A stretch of 64,000 nucleotides of DNA, from contig CALSFV010000103.1 of NCBI GenBank assembly GCA_943737045.1, positions 62,001 to 126,000 on the forward strand, read 5' to 3'. The notes beneath the pieces are model-generated. The model was given only the letters and a program-made list of their open reading frames with translations. It searched no databases and was not told the origin of the DNA. The stretch's first letter is position 1. Each line of letters begins with the position of its first letter. The stretch is from Parapristionchus giblindavisi (Eukaryota > Nematoda > Chromadorea > Rhabditida > Diplogasteridae). Both the position numbers and the translations under genes were made by a program. Positions 13,301-24,337 of the stretch are shown here, in pieces.

Positions 13301-14940
13301 CTTGATAAATTCTCTACATTGTCTCAAAAGATCAGCTTGATTGCTTCGCGGGATCAAAAGGTATAAAATAATGAAAAAGCGTCCCATGACTTTTGACCGA
13401 TACTGTATTGGGGTGTTTTATTCATTGATATGTTTTCTCTATCAATAGCTTATTTTAAATAGTCTTTAATTATGAATATGTGAATGAATGAATTATAGGA
13501 AAGGATATGAATGGAAGTCAGTTCTTCATTACTCTTGGTACTGAACCAGCTAGAGATCTTGACAGGAAACATACTTTATTCGGAAAGGTATATTGAATGA
13601 TTATTGATTGATTGAATATAATTATATGTATCTATATAGATAACTGGACCTACTGTATTCAATATGCTTCGTATGACTGAGAGTGAAGTAGATAGTAATG
13701 AAAGACCTAAGACAATCCATAAAATAACGAAGACTACCGTAGTAATGAATCCATTTGATGATATTATACCAAGGTTGGAAGTGATGAGTACTGTAGTGAA
13801 GTAAGAATATTGATTGATTGTAGAGAGAAGGAAAAGAAGAAGAAAGAAAAGAAGAAAGATTCTAAACCTAAAGTAGTTGAAGAGAAAAAATTGAATCTTC
13901 TTTCATTTGGATATGAAGCTGAAGAAGATGAAATGGAAATTGATAAAGTACATAAAGTAAGAATAGATCATTCATTATCATACTATATCATATTGATTGA
14001 TTACAGAAGTTATCAGAGAAACCGAAATCAGCTCATGACATTCTAGAAGATTCATCATTGAGTAGAGATGTTGCTGTTAGAAGAGAAGAAATGGCTGATT
14101 ATGACGTAAATGAAGAAAAAGAAGAAGATGATGATGATAATGGTGATCGATTGAATAGAATTAGAGAGAAATTACAAAGAAAGAGAAAGATGAATGAGAA
14201 GAAAGAAGATGAAGGAGATATTGATTATAGTGAAATGATTGATGATGAAAGAAGATTACGGTATGATTGATTCATTGACTAAATTATTGATTGATGTTGT
14301 AGAGAGAAGATTGAAGTTGAGAAGAAGCAAGCAGAAGTGAAAGCAGTTCAGAAGGAATACATAAAGGCATTAAGACCAAAGAAAGAAAAAGCTAAACCTG
14401 AAGGTATGATATGAAGAAGATTAGATATATGATTGAATTATATTGTAGAACCTGAAGCTACTGATAATCTCAAGAAATATGAACATATGAAGATGAAGTT
14501 TAAGGATAGAAGTAAAAATGTTGTCAAGGCAAAAGATCCAAAGAGAGAAGGACAAACTGATAGTCTTATGGAAAGATTCAAATTAAAATTAAATAAATCT
14601 AATCAAGAAGCTATTCTATTCGATAAGAAAGTATGCTCACTTTGTTGATTACTATAGATTATGATATTGATTTAGATTGATCTCGGAGAAGAAGAAAAGA
14701 AGTTTGGTGTTGATTTGGATGCAGAAGATGAAAAGGGAATTGAATGGTAAGAGTAGATACTGTATTGATTTATTGATTTATTGATTGTTTAGGATCAATA
14801 CAAAGTTTGTAGCTCAAGATGAAGAAGATCCAAATGTAACAAAAGCAAAAGATGCAAATGCTAGAGAAACAAGTGAAGATTGGTATGAGATAACAGATCC
14901 AAGGAATCCAATGAATAAGAGAAGAAGAGGAGAAATATAA
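10363..14940 (+). CDS. cwc-27: CWC27 spliceosome-associated cyclophilin
   Basis: Cyclophilin-type protein of the activated spliceosome. The N-terminal cyclophilin fold reads [69 protein letters not shown], then after a 2.7-kb intron [14 protein letters not shown] and [10 protein letters not shown] long charged Lys/Glu region follows, containing [14 protein letters not shown]. The conserved C-terminus is [15 protein letters not shown]. There are about a dozen exons, ending with TAA at 14938-14940. The big intron splits the cyclophilin core and contains a foldback element with a second one nested in it; the flanking exons look intact and in frame. Confidence 0.96.
11401..11884. mobile_element. 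Second foldback nested in the left arm of the CWC27 element
   Basis: Its inverted ends read GGAAGGACTTATTTTGAGAC on the left and the near-complement GTCTCAAAACAAGTCCTTCC on the right, with arms of about 90 bp down to CATGTAGCTTTGTAATG. The matching right arm of the outer element at about 12943-12955 is uninterrupted (TTCCCTTTGAGGGCTAATG). That shows the insertion point and proves the inner copy came later. Confidence 0.88.
12098..12172 (+). repeat. tRNA-like segment at the inner end of the left foldback arm (inverted copy at 12662-12738)
   Basis: The better-kept copy (minus strand, about 12662-12738) contains TGGCCGAGTGG, like the Pol III A box, and GGTTCAATTCC, like the B box, about 50 bp apart. 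The left copy has decayed (ACCGAGTGG, GGTTCAATTTC). I cannot fold it into a clean cloverleaf, so I read it as tRNA-derived rather than as a working tRNA gene. Confidence 0.5.
12275..12490 (+). pseudogene. Open, GC-richer fragment in the loop of the CWC27 foldback
   Basis: Between the two arms is a stretch with much higher GC than its surroundings and an open frame that looks coding. It reads [19 protein letters not shown] and then [18 protein letters not shown] and [16 protein letters not shown] do not recognise a family. It could be a captured gene piece or the remains of an element-encoded protein. There is no clear start or splice context. Confidence 0.45.
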
Positions 14941-15546
14941 TGTTATATTCATATCATGTCCATACATTCCCTCTTTATTTATTCATCTTATTTCTTTTAT
15001 TTGTTCGATAAATATTTTCGTTACCGTTGAGAAAATTAATTTATATTGTATTTTATTTCGCGAAATTTTATAGCATGCGAATGATCTTTGGCATTTGGTA
15101 GCCGTTAACCAAGAATTCAAGGTGTTGATGAAACTTGGGAAGAAGTGATGATAACTAAAGAAATACATGCGTTATTTAACAACGGTTGCTTATTTCTACA
15201 TACATATTTGGTAAATGTCCACTTTTCTCCATCCAGTGTATGCTTTACTAATTACCTGACTGTATAATCATCTTCTCATGATCAAAATTGTAAAAAAGAA
15301 TTTTTTTAAACCGCAATCATTGGATGCAGTAACATTAATTGAATTAAGTCTCCCCATATTCTTTTTTTGAAAGTTGGTGTAAAAAATTAGGAAAAATCGT
15401 ATTCAAAATGACGGATGTGTTTACTTAACGGACATGATGAATCAAAAGTTTATATAACATTTACTTGTTCTCGTTGATTAATTTACTCTCTTTGAATACC
15501 ATTTTGTACAAGGTGTATGATTTGATATACGCTTTCTAGTTCACCA
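14941..15546. other. Spacer CWC27 to VPS35
   Basis: AT-rich sequence with no exon, RNA gene or clear repeat that I can see. TTTCTAG lies a few bases before the VPS35 start and could be a trans-splice acceptor. Confidence 0.5.
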
Positions 15547-18500
15547 ATGGCTGTGGACAATAATTTATTAGGGTCAGGAGATCAAGAAGCACAATTGGAT
15601 GAAGCACTCAAGGTTTATATTCATTTTGCCCGATGGACTTCAGGTTCTATGTAGACTGATTTCTAGGTAGTTCGCCGTGAAGCATTTGAAATGAAGAGAT
15701 GGTTAGATCGTGAGAAATTGATGGAAGCAATGAAGCATGCTACTAATATGCTTGGAGAATTGAAAACGAACGTACTCTCTCCTAAATTCTACTATCGACT
15801 CTGTTAGTACCCTTTCATCTGTATTATCACTCTAATAGGCGTTTGATTCTTTCCTAATAATGTAAAAACTGGATCGACATTGTTCCTTTATTTATCTATT
15901 TTAGATATCGATTCTACAAATGAGCTGCAACACTTGGAATCATTCTTGACTGATCTAGCAGAGAAAGGAAAGTGTCCTGTCGAACTATACGAGCATGTTC
16001 AATATGCAGGAAGTATCGTACCTAGATTGTCAGTTTATTCTGTCATTTGGAATAATTGAATGATGATAGTTTAGATATTTGATGATTACGATTGGAGTCG
16101 TTCACATGAAAGCAGGAATGGTTAATAGATCGGATATTCTTCATGATCTTGTTGATATGTGCAGGTATCTTTCATTTCTACGTTCTTTAATATACTATTG
16201 TACGGTGACTGATGGGCGTTGAGTAAAATGAATGCTACTGTAGCCTTTTCATTCCATTCCACTATCTCCTTTGCAATTCTTACTTTTATTATCTTAAATG
16301 ATCCGTGGGTATTGGTTATGCAGTATATCAGTTTGTTCACATAAAACGGTCGTGACGGCTCTTTGAGTGCAGTATCATGTGTCTGCTTTGCTATGTCCTT
16401 ATCAATGATATGTTGAGGAACCTTTTGAGAAATCGAATCCATCAAAACGGTTTTGAATTAAAAAAAAAATACCGTAACAGGTCGAGTGAACATTTTTGAC
16501 TTGGCATAATATATTATGTATAGATATAAAAACAACGGCAAACCGTTTGCCGACAGATGAGCCGTCTCAACCGTATGCGGAGGCGTTTGCCAAAAAAATC
16601 CCTACGCTATTGATGTCACGTTTGTCGGCAAACGGTTTGCCACTGTTCATGGATAACTCAGGTAATTCGATCAAAATCTGATCAGGAGAAATCAAGATCT
16701 GATCTGGAGAAATCAAGATTTTTTTTTGGCACGATCAGATCTTGATTTCTCCTGATCAGATCTTGATTTCTTCTGATCAGATCTTGATTTCTTCTGATCA
16801 TATTTTGATTTTATCTGATCATATTTTGATTTCTCCTTGTGTTTAAAAATATCTCAGTGGTATTAGAACCACTTAGGAATACATCAAAGCAATGTAAATG
16901 ATTTATTCATGAATGAGTAAAAAGGAAGGTCGATCGGCATTGCATTCTTCTTGTTGCTTCTCGACCGTGTACTGAAAAAATGGACGTTTAGAGGGAGGAA
17001 ATAAAAAAAGTATAGGTATAAAAGGAATGTAAAGCATATATTATTATACCGCAATTTGTTGTATTAGGTTGATGCATAAGTTTGTTTACAGCACTTTAGC
17101 CCTCTTATTTCTCTTGTTATTGATCAAAGGGGACTCTACTGTCAATGTTGGAAGGTCATTCCCCCCCCCCCCTGGCTAGTGTTGTTTTCTCGTCAATCCA
17201 TCTCGTCGTCCGGCTCAGAGGCTCATGTTTTCGTCCCCGATCAAATTCACCACTGTGATTTCACGGTTGGTGCAGCAGTGTCTTTTCTTGCCCCAGAACG
17301 TCAATTTGATTGACTCGCTCATGTCATTAATGGGGATGAAAGAAGGGTCCACTACGACAATGAAGATTGATGTAGACGTCAGCATACGAGCCTAAACCCG
17401 ATCTGGGAGGGGGGGGTGGCCTTATGAGATGACAATGCCATGACTAGAATCACTTGTCGATGGTGATTACGAATCCGTATTCAAAAAATGCCTAATCCAC
17501 CTCCATTCTAGTCATGACATTGTTATCTCATAAGTCCAAGCCGACTCCAAAGACTCCCCTTGTTAGCTGAGAAAGTAGAAGGCCCATCTCGAATCACCCG
17601 TGGGGAAACAAGGTGAAATCTATTTTCAGTATGATAACGCAAGACTCATTTAAAGATTGACCAAGGCTGGAACTGGCGAGCTATGGCTAGACGCACAAAA
17701 ATGTTAAACAACAATGGAAAGCTACTGCAACTACACTCAGAGAAAAAAACCCTTAAATGCAAGGGTTTAAAACCTTGTTAATTTTGCAAAGAAACGTATG
17801 CATTAACCTAATAGAATGACAAAATAAACATGATTAGCCAAGAGTTACAGTTGCTTCGTATTTTCCAATAATGTAGGTATAATAAAATGTATACCATTTA
17901 TATCGCCTTGTGCGCTATCTTGTGCTTGAATTTCCTCAGATTGGCCTTCCGATTGATATTAGTCGACGACAGTCATGAGACCAGTTTAGCCGAATAGAAG
18001 ACGATTAGAAATCAATCTGGAAATCATATTGAATAGACATTGAATACTTTTAATCAATAATTCTCTAGATATTGGTTCATTTATTGATCTCATATTGAAT
18101 CTCCAACACTCGTTATCTTGTCTTGATATTGCGTATGGAATCTGCCATAGCGCCAAAGAGAAATAGCAACTAGCGAGTGATCGGAAATTGCTTCAAAGTG
18201 CAACATAACACGAAAAAAGTAAATGAATTAAGAAATCAATACAACTCACGCTGTGTGATTCCCATGGCTAGCGGTAGACAGTATTAACCGACCTTCATTC
18301 CGCGCCTCTACATTACGAGTTCCTATAAAGCTCAGAATTAAACCGATAATATTGATTTAGAACTACTCTTCAATCTAATATCATACCTGGCTTCAGCACC
18401 TCCACATCCTGCTTGAAAAATTCGTGTCATTCAGAATGAATATTCAGTAGCTGCAGATTTGAACTTTTCCATGTTACAACAATTGTTGTAACATGGAAAA

Positions 18501-21500
18501 GTTCTAATGTTAATATGAATAATAAACTAAACAACTGTAGCATACAACAAATGGATATATGAATCTTCTAGTTCAATGTAACAACGTGATACGAAAATAT
18601 GAAATATCTATCGATAATAAACGATTATTTCATCGTAAAAATATAAATTAAAACGTGCTCCCTCCTTATAATCAAACAAGCACATAAATTAAACGCGCAA
18701 GGCAAATCCTTTGCGCATTTGTTGTACATGATCCGAATCTGATCAGATCTGATCAGATTCTGATTTCATCTGATCTGATTCAAAAGTGGCCAAACTCCTG
18801 ATCAGATTTTGATCGAATTACCTGAGAAGAACCTCTTTATCCCCGTGTTATAAAACTATATGAGCTTTTTTCATCATTTTTCTATCGAATATTTATATTT
18901 TTGATTAGAATTTTAGAGTTTACTAAAATGAATAACTTGTGGGGAAAAATCGGAAGATAAAACGCTACACAGCATCAAACCAAAATCGAAAAGTTCACTT
19001 ATATCATTTTGGTGAAAACACGAAGACATTGATATATTTGATATTATAGAGGAGTTCAACATCCACTTCGTGGTCTTTTTCTTCGTAATTATCTCGTTAC
19101 AACTACTCGTAATCTATTACCTGAAGAAGCAATCACAACGTATCATTCTATTTATTTATTTATCTATTTATATTTATTCCATCAATGACATAGTTGATGT
19201 TTGTAATGGGGTAGATGGGGAGGGGATGTACTTCAGTTTCATATTTTCCATTCTGGTTTTGTCTCGTTGGCTGTTTATATAGGGATGTGGATGAGAGAGA
19301 AAGTGGAGAACATTTAATGATATGATATGATTGAAGAGGGAGATTAGTCAACCATGCACGGAAGGATTTGGTGGGGGGGGGGGTGGTTCAAAAAAAATTT
19401 ATAGATCTAGAAGTGTATGTGATATGAATAGATGAAATGATTTATTATATATGGAATGATCTCTCATTATAGATCATCTGATGAAGGAACTGTTGTAGAT
19501 GCTATCAATTTCATTCTGAATAACTTTGGAGAGATGAATAAATTATGGGTTAGAATGCAACATCAGGTATATCATTACAATTATCCATGATAATATTAAT
19601 ATGTATATAGGGACCATCACGTGAAAAGGATAAGAGAGAACGAGAAAGAATGGAATTGCGTATTCTAGTTGGTACAAATCTTGTTCGTTTATCACAATTA
19701 GAACATATCAATTGTCAAATGTATATGGAACGAGTGTTACCTGGAGTACTTGAACAAGTTGTATCATGTCATGATCCTATATCACAGGTATACTGTATTC
19801 AATAGAGAATATTGATTGATTGATTGATTGATTGATAGGAATATCTAATGGAATGTGTTATCCAAGTATTCCCTGATGAATTCCATTTGGCTTCTCTTCG
19901 AGAGTTTTTATCTGCATGCAAAGAATTACACGAAGAAGTTAATATGAAGGTACTCATATGATTATCATTATGTATATATAATATATGAATATTGATAGAA
20001 TGTTCTATCATGTGTAATGGAAAGAGTTCATACTCTTGCTGCTTCTAATAAGGATACTCAACTATTCTCACTCTTTGCTCATACAGCTCATTCACTTATA
20101 TCAACAAGAGATATGCAGACTGAAGATATCATCTCTCTTCATGTACTATACTAAATTCATTCATTCAATCAACCAATATCATTGCAGTATTCTCTTTCAT
20201 CTCTTGCATTTAAATGTTATCCTGATCAATTGGAACATGCTCAAACTGTATATGATTCCCTTCTAAGAATAGCTGTAGAGAAGAAGATGAAAGAGTTTGT
20301 TTTATTCATCTATTAATAATGTAATCTTGATAATCTCATTTAGTCAATCTCATTTATCTCCAATTGGTCGTGAATTGATTAAAGTGCTCAATAATGCTAT
20401 TGAAATGTATTGTCATGTAGGTAGATTAGCACGTTTAACATCATTCCGTCCACTTATGAATATACTTGATATGAGATCACGGTTAGTCTTTTTATCTATT
20501 TATATATTGATGATTATCATATTATAGATGTAGAGTAGCAGCATCTATTTTGGAGACTATGGTAGATAAGGAATTGTTTATTGTTGATCAGGTATCTATT
20601 TTCTATCCTTTATACGTTGATCTTATTTTCTATCCAATAGATGATACATGAACAGATATGGTGAGGAATACTTGTATGTTTAGGATGAATTGGAAGCAAT
20701 GGAAAGTCTAATCAGTCCACTTATTGAAGATGAAGAGAATAAGTTAACGAAAGAAGATTATGAAGGGGAAGACTTCCAGGTATATATACTCTATACTCTA
20801 CACTATACTCTATACTATACTCTTTATCTCTATCCATCTATCTGTTGTTTAGGATGAACAGAATATGGTAGCCAAGTCAATTCATTTGATTCGTCATAAA
20901 GGAGATGATCCTGATGGACAATATATTGTTAGTTCATTATATAGATGGATATTGTAATGATTATGATGATTCAGTTATTAAATGAAGCTCGTAAGATTAT
21001 TGGTAGAGGTGGTCCTAATAGAGTTCCCTATACTCTTCCTTCACTACTATTCGCTATTTTTAAATTAGGAGCTCAATATAAAGAGAAGAGAGTTGATGTT
21101 GTATGTTATTTATTGATTTAATGGAAGATATAGAGATATTTTATTTGTAGGAGAATTGGGATGTGAAGATGAGAAAAGTATTTCTATTTGCAATCTCATC
21201 TATCAATAAACTTCATGAATTAGAATCAAATGGAGAAATTCCAATGAGATTATACATAGAGGTTTCTATGATATAATCTATGATTCATCTATTCATTATT
21301 TTATATTCAGGCAGCATTAGTAACAGATTCAATTCCATTCCATCATAATTCATCTCTTGTTTATGAATTCCTATCTAAGGTTATTCTTTCATCTTTATCA
21401 TCTTACTCCCATTGAAAGTTATTTGAATAGAAGATTGAATTGGTTCTAGTAATAAGTAAGAGTTAGAATATCCTTAAATTATAGATGTACTTGAATTGTA

Positions 21501-22405
21501 TGTATATAGTACAATTCATTTTATCTATTTCATTCTTCATTTGCATTGACTTGTTGCCCATGGTAACAGTAGTAGACTAGAGAGAGAAAGTAGACTCGTC
21601 TATTATATTGATATATGATATGATTGTAGGCTCTATCAATAGTAGAAGAAGAAGTAGTTGATTCACGTAATCGTTTATCAGCTATATCTCTATTGACAGC
21701 TACTGTAGAGAAGACGAGATCATTACCTTTATCTGATATCATCAAATTAGCCAATCAGATAGCATTGATATCATCTAATCTATTCAAGAAGGTATCATCT
21801 ATATATCCATTCATTCATTCATTCATTGATATGGTATAGACTGATCAAGTACGTGCACTTTGTTCATGTGCTTATCTATTCTGGAGTACTCATTCTATAG
21901 AAGATAATGAAGATGATGAAGAAGGTCAAAGAGGAAATGGAGATATTAAAGAAGAAAAGGAAAAGATTAAGAAACCTATTAGAGATGGAGTTAAAGTATA
22001 CTCTGTTCTTACTAGAGCACTCAAGGTACTTTCCTCATATATTTCTTCTCCTTTCATTTGATTGATCTTTGATCTTTGATAGATAGCTGCTCAATGTATG
22101 GAACCATTAGTACAAGTAGAACTACTAATTCATATGATAAGTGTTATGTATTCATTCTATAGTGATGGTTGTATGGAGGTAAGTCTATCTATCTATCTAT
22201 CTATGTATCCATATATGAATGGAAGTATTTATAGATGAATGAAGATGTCATGATAGAAGTGATTGGAAGAGCTCGTGATTGTATATCACAATTGGATAAA
22301 AGTGATGAAGGAGATATATTGGAGAAACATTTAATAACTATACTTAATCTTATTAAAGATGAAAAGATTAGAGATGGAGCATTGGCTAATAGATTGAGAT
22401 TATAA
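15547..22405 (+). CDS. vps-35: VPS35 retromer subunit
   Basis: Largest subunit of the retromer, which returns cargo from endosomes to the Golgi or plasma membrane. The alpha-solenoid is recognisable from end to end: [47 protein letters not shown] joined by splicing to [12 protein letters not shown] (the PRLYL motif that contacts Rab7 and Vps26), [62 protein letters not shown], then a long C-terminal half ending [10 protein letters not shown]. More than 15 exons are used, mostly with introns near 50 bp. The exception is about 16166-19050, which is filled with mobile DNA yet is flanked by exons encoding consecutive residues of the family (VDMCR then GVQHPLRG). Confidence 0.97.
16690..16845 (+). 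repeat. Tandem GATCAGATCTTGATTTCT array
   Basis: About six diverged units of 20-25 bp, each built on GATCAGATCTTGATTTCT or GATCATATTTTGATTT, adjoin the left terminal repeat of the surrounding element. Confidence 0.8.
17062..17812 (+). mobile_element. Decayed mariner-like transposon
   Basis: The terminal repeats are TTAGGTTGATGCATAAGTTT (left) and the near-complement ending ATGCATTAACCTAA (right). Inside, GGGGATGAAAGAAGGGTCCA reads [10 protein letters not shown] in one frame, close to the mariner catalytic GDEKW..YDN block. Further on, TATGATAACGCAAGACTC reads YDNARL, close to the DNARPH block. The remaining sequence is full of stops and shifts and the element is only about 750 bp, so it is inactive. 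Confidence 0.65.
18461..18504. repeat. 44-bp perfect palindrome
   Basis: GAACTTTTCCATGTTACAAC is followed directly by AATT and its exact complement. It has no loop and lies in the VPS35 intron near the right end of the 2.2-kb element. Confidence 0.9.
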
Positions 22406-24337
22406 ATAGATTAAATAGATATATGAAGATGTTGTATATATCATTAGATCATTCCATTCCATATACATAGATAGATATTGTACTTTTATACTCTTGTACT
22501 ATATTGTATTCTCCTATATATGTCCCTATTCAGTTGATCATATCTATTCAATCTATCTATCTATGAGTGACTCACTTCTCTCCCTCTATCCCTCCCTCTC
22601 TACTCATAATTCTACTATTCATTCATTCATTCTCCTCTTCATTCCATCCATAATCTTCATACTATTCATTATTCTACTTCATGATTTTTCATCCATTCAA
22701 ATCTTGTCAATACATCCATTTCCCCCATTTTATATGTATAGATTGATATATCATGAGCGTTCAAATAATTTATATTTTTATATTAATCACACCGGTCACA
22801 AGATTATAATAAATAGTGTTTATATTGTAGTTGATTGAGTGATTATGATGTAGTGGTTTAGTATCCACTGAATATCAAACATATCTATTCTATTGATATT
22901 CCCCCATCTATTCCATATATAGAGACTCTGTTATCACTTGTCCTTCTTGTCATCTGAGTCAAACTATGGAGAGAGGGAGACGGAGAGATAGAAATGGACG
23001 AAAGGAGAGGGAGAGGGAGAGATAGAAATGGACGAAAGGAGAGGGAGAGGGAGAGATAGAAATGGACGAAAGGAGAGGGAAAGAGATAGAAAAGGGTGAA
23101 GTGTATTGTCCATAATATCTTGTGAGACGATGGATCTGATAATGTTTCCACTTGATGACTCCATCTATCATTCAGTCATATCCAGTCTATCTCAACACTC
23201 AACGACGTTCTTCTTCTCCTTCCTTATGTTTACCATCACTCTCAATGAATACTTTGAGTTGTCTCTTCTAGTTTCTATTCTCTCTTCTTCTTCTATTCTA
23301 TCTCGAACTTCCTCAATCATTCTTGTCTACTTCAATATACATATGAACCATCTATTCATTCATTACATTAATCCTTCTTCATCAAATTTTTTCATATATG
23401 GTTCGATTCTATTCATTCTATTCTCTGGTTGTCTCTAACTATCACTTCATTTCTTAGTATGAAGGTCTCTTAGTCATTCAAGTCGTATTCCTTATCATAT
23501 ACTGATTATATCTAATGGTCAAAAGAGTCATTTATCTATCATATAGCTAACACTTGTCTTCCTTTCCTCTACCCTGAAAAATCATTTTCTCTCCCTCTCT
23601 TCTTCTACTCAAACACTGTGAAGTATATAATGTCATTTTTGATAAGTATGATTAATCCAACACTATACCTAATATGTATTTATTTGAATATAAGTTGATA
23701 TCTGTATATTGATTCTTATTTGTATGAACTTGTTTTTGTTTTTATTGATATAAACTTGATCAAAATGTATTTGGATTGTGCGATTTTTTGTTTACCTAAA
23801 AAGTTAATTACAGATTAAAGTAGTTGCGCGGTTTTATATTAACTGTCCTGGTTATATGTAAATGAAAGATATAATGAATGTGATATGTATAAATGATGAG
23901 GGTATATGTGTCTTTGGGAGGCAAACAATATCACTACCCAAAACGGTACCATAATTTTTTTTGTGGAATTTTTGCTCTCATATCTCATTCTCTCCCCCAA
24001 CTCAACTTGGCTCGTTCTCCTTAGCAACACTAGTCAACTGTTCTCTTTTCTTTTCTCTGAATATTGAAATATTCATTTATTCATTCCATATCATTGAATA
24101 ATGTTATTGTATATCTGATTCTTCTTTCTACATCTATTCTTTTTGAATGTATTGTGTTGATATTGTCAAATGTATGACAATGATGGGAATGATTTCTTGT
24201 TTGAGAAGAATACCAAATGGAATGATTCATCATTCTATCACCTTTCTTATTGCTATCCTACTTTTGTATTACTGTATAAGAAACGTATTATGGGATGAAT
24301 TTCTCATCGCATTCATTCATGATGATCTATTGATTGA
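22406..24337. other. Spacer VPS35 to UGCG
   Basis: This is the longest plain spacer in the window. It is AT- and TC-rich. About 22970-23090 holds three copies of a unit of about 36 bp with GGAGAGGGAGAGATAGAAAT followed by GGACGAAA. The open stretches in it translate to low-complexity Ser/Phe/Leu sequence and do not look coding. An upstream UGCG exon or outron may lie near 24147-24330. Confidence 0.45.

Larger units (their letters stand above)
10943..13404. mobile_element. 2.5-kb TA-flanked foldback element in a CWC27 intron (Tc1/mariner-like ends)
   Basis: The left end is TA-CAGTATCGGTCAAAAGTC and the right end is its complement, GACTTTTGACCGATACTG-TA. TA on both sides and a CAGT start fit the target site and ends of Tc1/mariner-type elements; that class is an inference. 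The two arms match over about 700 bp each: 10943-11400 plus 11881-12157 pair with 12660-13404. A loop of about 500 bp (12160-12660) separates them. Another foldback interrupts the left arm. No transposase is visible. Confidence 0.88.
16657..18826. mobile_element. 2.2-kb element with 32-bp perfect terminal inverted repeats in a VPS35 intron
   Basis: Identical inverted 32-bp ends lie at 16657-16688 and 18795-18826, starting CTCAGGTAATTCGATCAAAA. Next to the left end is an array of GATCAGATCTTGATTTCT units (about 16690-16845). GATCAGATCTGATCAGATTC clusters sit near the right end at about 18738-18775. A decayed mariner lies in the middle. No transposase of its own is seen. Confidence 0.75.

Noticed and set aside
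16690..16845. CRISPR-like array
   Set aside because: The units are adjacent and diverged with no unique spacers, and the genome is eukaryotic.
22494..23438. Possible genes in the VPS35-UGCG spacer
   Set aside because: The open stretches are Ser/Phe/Leu/Ile-rich with no exon-like phase or splice pattern and overlap simple repeats.
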